A stretch of 64,000 nt of DNA from Taeniopygia guttata (GCF_048771995.1 NC_133044.1:1384001-1448000); one strand, 5' to 3'; shown: positions 12,601-22,352, numbered from the stretch's first letter. Numbers and translations are program-made. The notes: generated by a model not told the origin, from the letters alone.

Positions 12601-15600
12601 GCCAGGGATCCAGGGGCAGCCCCAGCTGCTCTGGGCACACTGTGCCAGGGCCTTACACCCTCTCAAGAGAATAAATTTATGTCTGGCAGTGCTTTGCTGA
12701 AGGCAGAAGGAGAGAAGGTGAGGTTCTGGTGGGAGGCTGTTGTTGCAGGTGTGGGACCCCAAAGCTGCTGCTTTCCCAGGGCATCTTTTCAACTTTGTTC
12801 AGGCAGTTCTGTTGCTGCTTTAAAAAGAGAAAAAAGCATGTGGCACTGGGGTGTTCCCTGCCGTGGGTGGGCTCTGGGGGTGCTGGGAACAGAATTCAGA
12901 GGTTTCCCAGCCCCTTCCCATCCCAGCAGCCTCCGGAGCCGTGGTGATGGGGAGGCTGCAGGGGAAGCTGCAGTCCAAGAGCAGTAGGTGACATTTGCTG
13001 GCACTCAGGAGCCTGTCCTGTGTCCCTGCCAGGGTAGGGGTCACACAGTTCCTGGTGCTGCCCCAGCTGGTGCCAGGCTCTGCTCATGGAGCGGGGCTGT
13101 CTCGCAGTGCTGCTCCTTTTGTTTCCCTATTGATTAGCAGCCAATCCATACCTAGAGGTCTATAATGTTCCTATGATTTAAACTTTAACAGTTTCATTAA
13201 CTGTCAAGTACCTCTAGAGCAAAGGAATCCCATATTTTAACTCCCTTCTCCTTGCCAGGATAAGATTTGTGGAAGATACTTCTTTTTTTCTTTTGCTTTT
13301 TTTTTTTATTTCCTTGAGAAATAAATAAATAAAGCCCAGGCTTTCTGAAAAACCCTGAGGCCTCGAGATCTGACTAGGAAAGAAAGAAAACCATTCCAAG
13401 ATATTTAATTGTACAGGGGGCTTACGGGATTGATCGAGAGCTTAGCTTTTTACAATAGTCCAGTGAATAAGAAATGCTCCTGACAAACGATCGATGATGG
13501 GATAATCACTCTTTATCCCCCCTCCTCATTGTTACCTTCTTTCTTCCAGGAGAACAGGGTTCAGAAGTCAAAAATCTTTATAGACGCTGCTTTTAAATTA
13601 AGCAGAAAATAGACATTGACATATTTGTTAATCTCACCTAAATCATTACTGGGCCTGGCTGGGTGGACTCGGTGGCAGGGGCCGGAATTCACCAGCGGGG
13701 CTGCCTTAAGTGCTTGTGTTGCCATGAAAAGCAGGGAGCCTGGGAGTTCAACGTGGATAAATACAGATAATTTTTTATTCTGAAGGTTATAAGGGGAGCT
13801 TCTCTTAATTAAAACCTTCTTATTCGCATCTGAAGGGTTAGGTAACATTTATATTGGTAGGCACAGGAAAAAAAAAACATTCCTTCCCTGGGAAGGATCT
13901 TTGTCTGGAGGGCCTGTGCCTTGGAAAAATACATATATATGGGGTGTGTGAGCAGCCAGCTCAGGTGCTGGGAGCTCTCCCCTTTGGACCAGCAGCCTTG
14001 GGTTGTTGTGTGTGTGGGAATGAGGCGTGCAAGGAGCAGCAGCATCCTGGGATGGAGCCCCCAGGATGCTGTCTCAGCTCCCAGCTGTGGTTTAGAGGCT
14101 TCCTGAGCACAGATTAATATCTGATCTTCATGCTCAGGAGCCTGTGCTGGAATCTCCTTGCATGAGTTTGTCTGATCACCCTCTGTGAACCCCTTTGGGC
14201 CCAGTGACGGTGAATTCCAGCCTTGGGTTCTGTCCTTGGTCCCCTTTGGGGTTTCTGTAAAGCTTCTGCCCAGTGGTTTAGGCTGGGTTTGTTGGCTTGG
14301 GGTGCTTTGGCTTCCTGCAGTGATGGCAGAGCCCCTGGAGTGGGCTGTGGCAGGAGCAGCCTGAAGGAGAGCTCGCAGGGGTGAAGCTGCTGTGCCACGC
14401 TCTGTGTTTCCTGCTGAATGAACAGCAGTGTTGGACATCATTCTCTTCTAGGAGTAAGTCCTGTAAATGTCACTTAATTGGCGGCTCAGATCGTTGGCAT
14501 TTAAATGGAACAGAGTTTCCATGATGAAAACACCCTCAGAGCCCTTTTCTGAATCTCTGTGGCACAAAGTCTGGGCTGGACCAGGGATTTGAGGGGCACT
14601 GCTGGGAGCTGATGCTCCGGGGTTTATCCTTTGGCTTTTCCAAGCTCTGGAGCTGCACTCCTGAGCTTCCCTGGGGTCTGAGCTGTGTGTGATTTCAGGC
14701 ACCCCTAAACTGTGTGTGGTTTCAGGCACCCCTGATCTTGCCCAGGTCTGACCTCTGTGTGGTTCCCGGCACCCCAGGTCTGAGCTGTATGTGGTTTCAG
14801 GCACCCTGATCTCGCCCAGGTCTGATCTTTGTGGTTTCAGACACCCCAGATCTGAGCTGTGTGTGGTTTCAGACACCCCTGAGGAGCTGTGTGTGCTTGC
14901 AGGCACCCCTGATCTCACCCAGGTGTGTGGTTCCAGGTACCCCATGTCTCTGTGTGGTTCCAGGCCCCCCTGATCTCGCCCAGGTGTGTGGTTCCAGGTA
15001 CCCCTGATTTTCCCTTGCAGGCACCCCCGAGCTGAGCCCGGCGGACAGGAAGGAGCTGGAGGCCAAGCTGAAGGAGCGGGAGGAGTTCCTGGCCCCCATG
15101 TACCAGCAGGTGGCCATTCAGTTCGCTGACCTGCACGACACGCCCGGCAGGATGCAGGAGAAAGGCGCCATCACCGTGAGTGTCCCTGGGACGGGGGATC
15201 CCCGAGGAGTCTCCATCCTCCTCTGGCTGGATCTGGGGTGTGGTGTGGCCCTGCCTCACTCCGTGCCCGTCCCCAGGACGTGCTGGACTGGAAAACCTCG
15301 CGCACCTTCTTCTACTGGCGGCTGCGGCGGCTGCTGCTGGAGGAGGCCGTGAAGGGCAAGATCCACGAGGCCAACCCCGAGCTGACGGACGGGCAGATCC
15401 AGGCCATGCTGCGCCGCTGGTTCGTCGAGGTGGAGGGCACGGTCAAGGTCAGTCGGGCTCGGGTACCCACCTGGCCAGGGCGTGGGCAGAGAGACCGTGG
15501 GCAGAGAGACCGTGGGCAGAGACCATGGGCATTCCTTCTGGAATTGTGCTCAGCTCCAGGCTCTGAGCAAGGGCAGGCTGCTCTTGAGATGGTTTGTCAC

Positions 15601-18571
15601 AAGCCTGCAATCTCAGTATTGTATTTTATTTTATTTTATTTTATTTTATTTTATTTTATTTTATTTTATTTTATTTTTCTATTTTATTTTATTTTTTTTT
15701 TATCTTATTTTATTTTATTTTACTTTATTTTATTTTATTTTTATTTTATTTTATTTTTTCTGTTCTATTTTATTCTACTTTATTCTATATTTTACTCTAT
15801 TTTATTCTCTTTTATTCCATATTTCATTCCATATTTTATTCAATACTTTATTCTATATTTTATTCAATACTTTGTCCATATTTTACTCAATTTTTTATTC
15901 TATATTCTATATTTTATTCTATATTTTATTCTATTTTATTCTGTATTCTATTTTATTCTATTCTATTCTGTTTTATTTCATTAATTTTATTTATATTGCT
16001 TAATTTTATGTATCTATTTCACTTTACTTTGTTACTGTATTATTTAATTTTCTTTATTTTGTTTATTTATATCTTTAATTTTATTATACTTTATGCTACT
16101 TTATTTTACTTTGTTACTTTATTTATTTTACTTTATTTGTTACTTTATTTTACTTTTATTTTATTTTATTTTACTTTATTTTATTTTACTTTTTTTTTTA
16201 AATTCTGTTTTATTTCAGAGTTTTATTTTTTAATTCTATTTTTATTTTTCATTCTGTTTTTGAAGTCCCCAGCACCCAGGGGTTCCAGGGAAGGGGGGAA
16301 TGTTCTCTGGAGGGCAGCAGCCTTTCCAAGGTAGAGCCTGAGCTCTCCAAAAGCAGGCAGCTCGTTAGCTAATACATTACACCAATCAAGGAGAGTTATC
16401 TTAAGCCACAATTAATCTGCTCCCTGGCATATGTTGATAGGGAAGCATCATGCTGTTTCTTAATTAAAAGCAAACGGATTAAAAATGATTAATAAGAGTA
16501 TTAAATATTCTCCTAAACGAAAAGCTTTGGGATTCTTGGGTAAATGGAGCTTTACACAGGTCTGGGGCTGGGCTTTCCCCCCTTCCCTGGAACCTTCCTT
16601 TGTATGCAGGGAGTGCTGCTGCCTGCCAGGGGCACAGGCAGGCAGCAAAACTCCCACTTCCAAGTCAGAATAAGGAGAAAAACAATGAAATAAGCAAAAT
16701 CTTGAAGTGACATCACTGAGCTGAGACAATCAGAGATGTCGTGTGAAAGGAAATAAAATAATTCTGGGGTTTCTGGAGTGTGTCAGGGGCTGGGATGGGC
16801 TCTGAAACCAAAATTCCTCCCTGGGAGAGGTTCCCAGAGGAGCTGTGGCTGCCCCTGGATCCCTGGTAGTGCCCGAGGCCAGGGCTGGGAGCAACTGGGA
16901 CAGAGGGACGTGTCCCCTCTGCACAGCTCCCTGCCAGGAGGGGACAGCAGGGGACAGGGACAGCAGGAGAGGGGAGGTCCAGGCTGGGTATTGGGAAAAT
17001 TCCTCCTTGGGAAAGGAAATTCCTCCATGGAAAAGGCAATTCCTCCTTGGGAAAGGAAATTCCTCCACGGGAAGGGCAATTCCTCCATGGGAAGGGCAGT
17101 TCCTCCTTGGGAAGGGCTGCCCAGGGCAGGGCTGAGTGCCCGTCCCTGGAGGGCTGGGGACAGGGTCAGTGGTGGCCTTGGCAGCGCTGGGGAATGGTTG
17201 GACTCGCTGATCCCGGAGGTTTTTCCAGCCCTGGTGACTCTGTGACTCCCTGGCTCTCTGTGCAGCACGGGGTGCCCAGGAGGTGCCACCACGGTGTCAC
17301 CGCCCCCAGCTCATTGTCATTCTGCCTTTGGCTTGGTTAGTGATAACAGAGAAGGATAGTGCACCTTTAAATGAGGAGCTTTGTGTTTAATTACCCAAAT
17401 AAAATGACATAAATATGAATGAGTGCTAATGGCAGTACTTGCTTTTCCGGAAACCATTAACAAAACGATTCTTAAATGATTTGTAAAGAAAATGAGAGGA
17501 GAGGAGAGAAGGCTGTTAGGGGCTCACACACTCCTGAGTTATTACACAGCCAACTATCTAGCAAATATCAGGTGAAATGATCTTGTGAAAGGCAAAAAGG
17601 GGGTTGTGGCTGAGGGTTCCAGACACTCCGACCTGCTTGGCCATGCCCAAGGGGCTGCCTGGCTCCAGGGCTGGGTCAGGGCTCCCGGGATTGCTGGGGC
17701 CACCAGCACAGGGGCAGGCTGGAGGTGATGGGGATCACAGGTCCCCTGATGATTTACCACTGGGAGAACCCCTGGAGCAGCTGCACCTCAGGCCAGCCCT
17801 GTTCCACCAGAATTTGGGGAGCTGATCACCAGGGAAACTGGGATTTATCTGGGACAGCTCCTGGGTTTGATGCAGCTCGTTCCCTGCAGCACTGACCAAG
17901 CACTTCCTTGCTCCCCTTCCATCTCGTTTATGGCAGGATGCAAAAGAAATGGGTAATCTTTGACCTTGTGCTGATTGTTGGGTGTGTTTGTGGGGATGCC
18001 CAGCCAGATGTGTCACCACAGCTGCCAGTCCAGGAGCCGTGGGGTACATGTGGGGTGTGGGCAGGGTGAATCTGGGCTGCGGGCTGAGCTGTGGCGTTTT
18101 GGCAGGCCTACCTGTGGGACAGCAACAAGGACCTGGTGGAGTGGCTGGAGAAGCAGCTGACGGAGGAGGAGGGCGTTCGCTCGGTGGTGGAGGAGAACAT
18201 CAAGTACATCTCCAGGGATTACGTGCTCAAGCAGATCCGGAGGTGAGCCAGGGAGGGGACGTGGGCAGATGGGGGATGGCTCCGGAGCTGCTGCCCTCTC
18301 CGTGGGGCACAGGGGGTTCCTGTCCCTGTGTGACCCCAGCCCAGCAGTGTCCTGGGGAAGCGTGTCCATGCACAGCCCCAGCTCCAGCCCCCTGGCATTG
18401 CTGCTGGGAGCTGCCTCACTCGCTCCTCTCCGTCCTCTTTGCAGCCTGGTCCAGGCCAACCCCGAGGTTGCCATGGATTCCATCGTGCACATGACCCAGC
18501 ACATCTCCCCCACGCAGCGAGCCGAGGTCGTGCGGATCCTCTCCACAATGGACTCGCCTTCATCCACGTAG
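516..18571 (+). CDS. ACACA: Acetyl-CoA carboxylase alpha, C-terminal 402 codons (partial, nine exons)
   Basis: Acetyl-CoA carboxylase 1 is a large cytosolic biotin enzyme (about 2,300 residues in vertebrates) that carboxylates acetyl-CoA to malonyl-CoA, the committed step of fatty-acid synthesis. Only its end is here, joined from 516-612, 1984-2080, 2707-2842, 8022-8199, 9094-9206, 15021-15175, 15277-15447, 18106-18242 and 18445-18571 (1211 nt). All junctions are GT-AG and keep phase. The encoded part is the C-terminal portion of the carboxyltransferase domain, where carboxybiotin hands its carboxyl to acetyl-CoA. It includes [59 protein letters not shown]-type helices such as [13 protein letters not shown], and the terminal [11 protein letters not shown]. 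The biotin carboxylase, carrier and central domains lie upstream of the window. The paralogue ACACB has a similar C-terminus; convergent AATF next door settles it as ACACA. Confidence 0.96.
613..1983 (+). other. ACACA intron after exon a
   Basis: 1.37-kb intron with gtaagt...ttgcag ends. It holds the CR1 tail at 731-810 and a GC-rich unique stretch at about 1400-1640. Nothing else was recognised. Confidence 0.9.
731..810 (+). mobile_element. CR1 LINE 3' end
   Basis: Contains gacctttaaggtcccttcc, aacccattcc and a terminal tctataattctataattt, the typical degenerate 3' tail of avian CR1. It lies in the ACACA intron after exon a. Confidence 0.8.
1984..2080 (+). CDS. ACACA: ACACA coding exon b
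   Basis: The acceptor is ttgcag and the donor gtgggt. It reads [19 protein letters not shown] and [13 protein letters not shown], finishing in phase 0. The ETR motif carries a conserved arginine of the acyl-CoA carboxyltransferase active-site region. Confidence 0.95.
2081..2706 (+). other. ACACA intron between exons b and c
   Basis: 626-bp intron with gtgggt...caccag ends. Unique sequence with no repeat or further gene seen. Confidence 0.9.
2707..2842 (+). CDS. ACACA: ACACA coding exon c (GFSGG motif)
   Basis: The acceptor is caccag and the donor gtaagc. It reads [20 protein letters not shown] and continues through [20 protein letters not shown] and MK, leaving one base of an Asp codon. NWRGFSGG is the glycine-rich active-site loop of the family, assigned in related structures to oxyanion stabilisation and inhibitor contact. 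Confidence 0.96.
4709..5290 (-). mobile_element. LTR-like element, copy A, antisense in an ACACA intron
   Basis: Read on the - strand, this 582-bp element is homologous to 37387-37670. Both start near tgtggatgtt and end ctcaaca. The shared part holds two CCAAT boxes, a TATA box (ctctataaaag) and AATAAA downstream, the layout of a retroviral LTR. Here the TATA-to-AATAAA portion is tandemly multiplied with (TA)-rich expansions (4790-5075), which explains the extra length. Identical 8-bp sequences tgggtgtg flank it at 4701-4708 and 5291-5298. No internal genes are present, so it would be a solo LTR; 8-bp flanks are unusual for ERVs and could point to a DNA transposon. Confidence 0.8.
4790..5075. 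repeat. AT-rich tandem duplication inside LTR-like copy A
   Basis: A block of about 130 bp (aaaagcacctctctc, then tatatatttat, then ttttaaataaaaagcactc) is present twice, followed by further short copies of ttcaaaagcacctctctc. The repeated piece corresponds to the TATA/poly(A) portion of the element. Confidence 0.85.
5672..5851. repeat. Imperfect inverted repeat, about 40-bp arms
   Basis: The left arm 5672-5712 (attgctaattacacaatt... through gcactag) pairs with the right arm 5811-5851 (ttactagcactacataat... through attagtaat). They are separated by about 98 bp that contain shorter internal complementarity. It could be a small non-autonomous DNA transposon or a chance AT-rich hairpin. Confidence 0.8.
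7581..8021. repeat. 31-bp minisatellite ending at the ACACA exon d acceptor
   Basis: About 14 copies of a 31-bp unit built from ccatgctgac, cctctctgtg and tccatccccag are present. The last copy is the real 3' splice site. One copy (7683-7720) is identical over 38 nt to the true junction 7996-8033, including the first 12 exon bases at 8022-8033. A 307-residue antisense open frame over the array is a repeat artefact. Confidence 0.95.
8022..8199 (+). CDS. ACACA: ACACA coding exon d, flanked by repeats on both sides
   Basis: It reads [40 protein letters not shown] and [19 protein letters not shown]. The donor is gtgggg at 8200. The acceptor ccccag at 8016-8021 is the last copy of a minisatellite whose units all carry the same tccatccccag sequence, so many decoy acceptors sit upstream. 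The start is fixed by phase with exon c (G|AC = Asp) and by protein similarity. A CR1 fragment begins about 26 bp past the donor. Confidence 0.95.
8200..9093 (+). other. ACACA intron between exons d and e
   Basis: 894-bp intron, about three quarters of it antisense CR1. The acceptor is gtttgcttgcag. Confidence 0.9.
8226..8905 (-). mobile_element. CR1-type LINE fragment starting 26 bp after ACACA exon d
   Basis: On the + strand the reverse-complement CR1 phrases are seen in order: cacagaaaaatgaggctgga, atcaatccaaccc, ccaccacctccctgggaag, gtgaaaaatttttcctagta, ctcttctccagactgagcac, cagccccttcaccagcctcg-like text, and acctggacacagcatttgag. The order and spacing fit the 3' part of a CR1 reverse-transcriptase LINE in antisense orientation to ACACA. 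It is too decayed to code. Confidence 0.85.
9094..9206 (+). CDS. ACACA: ACACA coding exon e
   Basis: The acceptor is ttgcag and the donor gtacgt. It reads [20 protein letters not shown] then [17 protein letters not shown], leaving one base of a Gly codon. Confidence 0.95.
10150..10246 (+). mobile_element. CR1 LINE 3' end
   Basis: The sequence gacaggtgtccctgcccatg, then aatgatctttaaagtccttt, then caaaccattctattattcca is the standard CR1 terminus, in the long ACACA intron after exon e. Confidence 0.85.
10774..10827. repeat. Poly(T)-rich tract
   Basis: There are 54 bases of T interrupted by single or double C. It is not adjacent to an acceptor. Confidence 0.95.
12495..12675 (-). mobile_element. 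CR1 LINE 3' region
   Basis: The reverse-complement CR1 3' end is visible: cccaggatggtttggatcag, cattatcccaggctgctcca, agccctgtccagcctggcct and cccagctgctctgggcac. Confidence 0.8.
14674..15020. repeat. Degenerate minisatellite ending at the ACACA exon f acceptor
   Basis: Repeats of roughly 24-44 bp combine gtgtggtttcaggcacccc, gatctcgcccaggt and gtctgagctgt elements. Units contain acceptor-like ttgcag or tttcag followed by gcacccc, which is also how exon f begins. The copy at 14896-14909 matches the real junction 15014-15027 over 14 nt. Confidence 0.85.
15021..15175 (+). CDS. ACACA: ACACA coding exon f
   Basis: The acceptor is cccttgcag and the donor gtgagt. It reads [40 protein letters not shown] and [11 protein letters not shown], ending in phase 0. 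A degenerate minisatellite containing acceptor-like copies runs up to this acceptor. Confidence 0.95.
15277..15447 (+). CDS. ACACA: ACACA coding exon g
   Basis: It follows a 101-bp intron, with acceptor ccccag and donor gtcagt. It is 57 codons: [40 protein letters not shown] and [17 protein letters not shown]. Third positions are very GC-rich compared with exons a-c. Confidence 0.95.
15480..15525. repeat. Three-copy 15-bp tandem repeat
   Basis: Three consecutive copies of cgtgggcagagagac occur (the last is shortened), about 30 bp past the donor of ACACA exon g. Confidence 0.85.
15617..16262. repeat. TTTTA-rich microsatellite tract, about 0.65 kb
   Basis: It begins as near-perfect TTTTA pentanucleotides (about 15617-15770) and grades into TTCTA, TTACT and other T-rich variants. 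It sits in the intron between ACACA exons g and h. The 246-residue and 173-residue Phe/Tyr/Leu-rich open frames here are artefacts. Confidence 0.95.
16766..17250 (+). mobile_element. CR1-type LINE fragment(s) with an internal minisatellite
   Basis: Typical CR1 3'-region phrases occur twice: cagaggagctgtggctgccc at 16837-16856, and later ggaatggttggactcgctga with a terminal ccagccctggtgactctgtg. The order suggests two overlapping copies, or one copy split by the 20-bp array at 17001-17118. No coding capacity remains. Confidence 0.75.
17001..17118. repeat. 20-bp tandem repeat, six copies, inside CR1 sequence
   Basis: Six in-register copies of tcctccttgggaaaggaaat with minor changes start at 17001, 17021, 17041, 17061, 17081 and 17101. 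The unit resembles the CR1 segment aattcctccctgggagagg at 16813, so it probably expanded from the host CR1. Confidence 0.9.
18106..18242 (+). CDS. ACACA: ACACA coding exon h
   Basis: The acceptor is ttggcag and the donor gtgagc. It reads [40 protein letters not shown] and LKQIR, ending two bases into a Ser codon. Confidence 0.95.
18445..18571 (+). CDS. ACACA: ACACA terminal coding exon with stop
   Basis: The acceptor is ctttgcag. It reads [40 protein letters not shown] and T, then TAG at 18569-18571. The C-terminus matches the family ending closely, so the stop is genuine. Confidence 0.96.
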
Positions 18572-20780
18572 GAGCCCGGGCTGCTCTGCCCCGGAGCGGG
18601 ATCTGCCCTGGTCTGCTCGGCCACGCCGCCGGGCGAGGCTCAGGGAGCGCTGCTGCAGTGACATTTTATCTTTTCAAATCAGGCTGGCCAGAGGAAGCGT
18701 GTCCTTTGGCCAGGGACACGAGGAAAATGTATAAAAACACAAAGCGCCTGCGGAACCGAGTCCCCGCTGTCCTCCTGTACCTTATTTATTGAACAGAGCG
18801 GGGCTGGGTGCTCCAGTACCGCGAGGCCTTGGCGTGGCAGGGACGCCCCTGTCCCTCCAGGGACACCCCTGTCCTTGCAGGGACACCCTGCCCTCCCCTC
18901 CTCTCCTCTCCTCCCCAGTGCTGACAAGTGCCAATGTCCCCTGTCCCCCCGCAGCCCCTGGCTCTGTCAGTGGTGATTTGTGTGTCACCCTCTGTCAGTG
19001 GTGATCTGATTTGTGTGTCCCACGTCTGTCTTGTCTCCTAGGTAGAGGAAAACCAGCCTTTAGCTGCTGTGGCAGGGCTGTCCCCGTGCCCCCAGGAGGC
19101 TCCCGGGCTCCCCAGGGCTGGGAAGGTTTTTGGGGCACAGGATTTTGGGGGATTTGCACCCCTGTCGCTTTGTGTTTGTGCCCGATTCCTTTAGAGCAGG
19201 CTGTGAACTGTGTGAAAGGCCCTTCTGGGAGGAGGCACAAGAGACCAAAGTGCAGCTGCTCAGCATTTCTGCCCTCCCTGCCCTGGTTTTTCAGGGCTAA
19301 CGGGGGGGCAGCCCCGCTGTGCATCCTCGGTGAGTGCTCATCCCGTGTGAGGGAGGAGAAAGGACAGAGCCAAATCCCCCAGTGGGGCTGCAGAAGGAAA
19401 TCTCAGTGTGAGGATCCAGGAGAGCTTTTCTCCATCGCCCTGCCCTGCCCCAGAGCTGCTGTGTGTATCCAGGGAGGGGCCACCTCTTACCTGGGAATGG
19501 GAAAAATGTCGGGTTTGGATCTCATTGCAATGGTCAGGAAGAACTGGGTGGCAGGTGAGTGCAGGAAGGGGTGGCAGCTGCCCAGGTCCCCCCCGATCCC
19601 CAACTTCTTTCTACTCGTTTTTTATGTAAGAGAAGCTCGGAGAAGCTGCAGTGCTGGAGGGGAGCACAGCCCACCCCTCACACACAGCTCCTGCTGCCGG
19701 GCTGGGCCTGGGCACTCCGGGCTCACCAGTGATGGTCTTGGAAGAATTTCAGATGTTACAGCCCCTCCTTTAGTCCAGCAGGAAGGGCTGTAGGTCAGAA
19801 GTATGGCACATCAGAAGGGCTGTTTTATGAGAGAATTAATCCATGATGCTGCCAGTGCCTCTCGCCCTTCCCTGTTTCCTCCTGAAGTGCAATGCAGCCC
19901 TTCTGCCTGTGCTGCCAGTGACTGGAGGTGCCAGCCCGGGGTCGCTGCTCCCCTGCCTGTGGCCAGCAGAGCTCAGCCACCTGCAGGTCTTGCTTTTTCT
20001 TAATAGTTAAGAACCCTAATTTGATTTAAGAGATTTTTTTTTTTCCACTAGAGCCCCCTGAACAAGCCCCAAAGATGCTTTTGCTTACGCCAGGGTGGGC
20101 TGCAGCAGGACACACAGACAGAGAATGTGTCAGCCAGGCAGGACCGGGACTTGTGGGGCTCCTCTGCTGTCACCAGGGTCCCTTTTGCAGGACATCTGCA
20201 GTGGGAGGTGTCCCCGTGCCCACTGTGCCACGGCCTCCCCCCATCTCAGTGTTACAGCACCGGCTCAGACCCCACTCAGTCTGGGGGTAAAGCAGCTCCA
20301 AAATCACCTGCTGGGTGACACCGGGGTCTGCAGTGGCCCTGGGGCATCTGGGCCTGCTGGGGCCCTGTGGCAGCAGCACCTGGATGTCCCCAGGTGTGGG
20401 GGGTCACCGGGAGGGGGACAGCCCTGGGTACGAACGGTTCTCGCTGGTGCTGAAGTATTTCACTTACCTCAATTTCTTTTAATAAAAAGAATGAATTCCA
20501 GCTCTGTTGCTGCGAGTGGAATCTGTCACCTCTGTCCCGGGGGAGCTGAGCTGTGCTTGAGGACACAGAGGGTTCTGTGGAACCCCTCCAGGTCAGCTGT
20601 GCCCTCCCCTGAGGTCCCAGCTCGGTGTCACCAAACCTGCTGTGGCCACTCCCCATTCCCATCCTCCACTGTCACCTTCAGCATCACAGTGAATGGGACA
20701 AACAGGGAAAACCCCCCAGACCCCAGAGGCTGCTGCTGAGGTGGGAGAACTTCAGGACCCTTTTGCCAGGGCTGTTCTGT

Positions 20781-20836
20781 GGGCAGGGATGGTTGGACTG
20801 GATGATCTGGAGACCTTTTCCAGCCTCATTCTGTGC
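20781..20836 (+). mobile_element. CR1 LINE 3' tail
   Basis: gggatggttggactggatga then gaccttttccagcctcattc and tgtg match the alternative CR1 terminus. It lies between the ACACA and AATF stop codons and may be part of an ACACA 3' UTR. Confidence 0.7.
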
Positions 20837-21223
20837 CCTGCTCAGTCAGAGCCTGCAGGGAAAGGCCCACCAGGACTTTGGCTAAAGGATGTCCTTGGGA
20901 GCTGATCCACAAATACCCTTTGGAGGTCTCCCCACAGAAGGTGAGATTTAAATTTGCCCACCACAACTCCAGCAGTTGATTTTTCTACATTTCTCAAAGC
21001 AGAATCATGATGGTTAAAATTTGGGGGGTGGTGAGGGGACAGACCCTACTGAACTCCAGCATCACGTTTAAAACTCTTTAGCCTAAAATAGCTCCACATT
21101 AAAATGCCAAGAAAAGCCGTACCAAAGCTGTAAGCTCTCCAAAGCCCAAGATCAAAGTGCCATCATCTTTTAATGTAAACCTTTTGTTGCATCAACAGTC
21201 TTAAGAGGGATGAGAGACATCAA

Positions 21224-21229
21224 AATAAA
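21224..21229 (+). terminator. Candidate ACACA polyadenylation signal
   Basis: AATAAA is followed 25-55 nt later by gtagctgttttttgtttt, a plausible downstream U/GU-rich element. It would give a 3' UTR of about 2.7 kb. The AATAAA at 20481 is an alternative. Confidence 0.4.
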
Positions 21230-21878
21230 AACTGAGACAAACTGGGGCTTTGTAGCTGTTTTTTGTTTTAGTCTCTTCTCTCAATTTGGGCCATGAAATA
21301 GGTCAGCTCCATTACTGATCAGCCTTCCCACAAATATTTAAAACAAATTGAATTGCACACCCAATACCCATCACAATTACGCCAGGCACAATAACTAAAT
21401 TAGCAATTCAACAAAATAATTGGAAATGCGATTCTCTCCATTCCAGAGCCTCCCCCGGGGGTTTGGCCGATCTATGGGGGGAAAACTCTGCTTTACTAAT
21501 TCTGCAGCTAATTAGAGACACACTTGTAAATGAAGTTGTTTGTCTGAAAGTTGAAATTCTTGGCTGTGGCGGGGTTGTGGGGAGAGGATTAACACAACCC
21601 TCTGTCCCTCCCTCTGCACACCCCAGTCCCCAAAACACCTCCGAGTGTTTTGCTAAGGTGTAATGCCCATTTGTGGAGGTACTAATTAGCAGCTGTATCA
21701 TGAATTAATAAAGAATTAATATTCTATTGGTGGGGGGGGGGCGGGGAAGGAGAGGGAAGATGTCAGCACATCTGAAGTGGTTCCTGTTGCAATTTTAACA
21801 TTACAGCCGGAAAGGGAACGGGGAAAAACCACCGAGAGCTGCGGAGCTGCGGCTGCAGAGGACACAGAGTCACATGGA

Positions 21879-21958
21879 GGGGTGGCACAGAGGGCACAGG
21901 TGTCACAGGGCAGGGGTGGCACAGAGGGCACAGGTGTCACAGGGCAGGGGTGGCACAG
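21879..21958. repeat. 34-bp tandem duplication
   Basis: Two full copies and a partial third of a 34-bp unit starting ggggtggcacagagggcac, at 21879, 21913 and 21947. Confidence 0.9.
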
Positions 21959-22346
21959 CTCTGGGACTGAACCCAGGGGTTTGATGCCGTGGATGGCCAA
22001 ACCTCAGCTCCCTGCAGGCCAAATCAGGGCTGCTGACCTGGCACAGGTGACAAAAATCAGCCCTTCCCTGTGTCCCCCACAGCTCCTGGCTGGGGCTGTG
22101 CCTGCAGTGGGCTCTGCTGGATGTGGGGTCATCGAAATCCCATGAGGTCATCAGTGGATCCCAAAATCCAGGTGCTTTTCTGGCTTGGATCTCTGCGAGG
22201 AACAGATTTACTCATCCCTGAAAGCTTTTCCAGCCAAGTCAAGCCTCACCTGGCACTTGCTTTGCTTTCTGAAGGAAACCCGATGGGGCAGGGAGGGATG
22301 GGGATTCCTGCACGGATCACACCGGGACAAGCAGCTCACAAACCTT

Positions 22347-22352
22347 TTTAAT
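22347..22352 (-). terminator. Candidate AATF polyadenylation signal
   Basis: ATTAAA on the - strand, about 650 nt past the AATF stop. It is the first AATAAA/ATTAAA-type hexamer I saw downstream, but usage is unverified. Confidence 0.3.

Larger units (their letters stand above)
9207..15020 (+). other. ACACA intron between exons e and f
   Basis: 5.8-kb intron with CR1 tails, a poly(T) tract and the exon f acceptor minisatellite. Unique blocks at about 11140-11235 and 13400-13560 look unlike repeats. No extra gene was recognised. Confidence 0.88.
15448..18105 (+). other. ACACA intron between exons g and h
   Basis: 2.66-kb intron largely made of the TTTTA tract and CR1-related sequence with its 20-bp array. 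The 17330-17600 segment is AT-rich unique sequence. The introns 15176-15276 (101 bp) and 18243-18444 (202 bp) are short and unremarkable. Confidence 0.9.

Noticed and set aside
12379-12987. 202-residue + strand open frame
   Set aside because: It crosses an antisense CR1 fragment inside an ACACA intron and has no recognisable protein motif.
15238-16334. 248- and 246-residue open frames rich in Phe, Tyr and Leu resembling membrane proteins
   Set aside because: They are the TTTTA microsatellite in translation. The first also reads through the real exon g into the intron.
516-18571. ACACB instead of ACACA
   Set aside because: The C-termini are similar, but AATF lies convergent next door as in other vertebrate ACACA loci.
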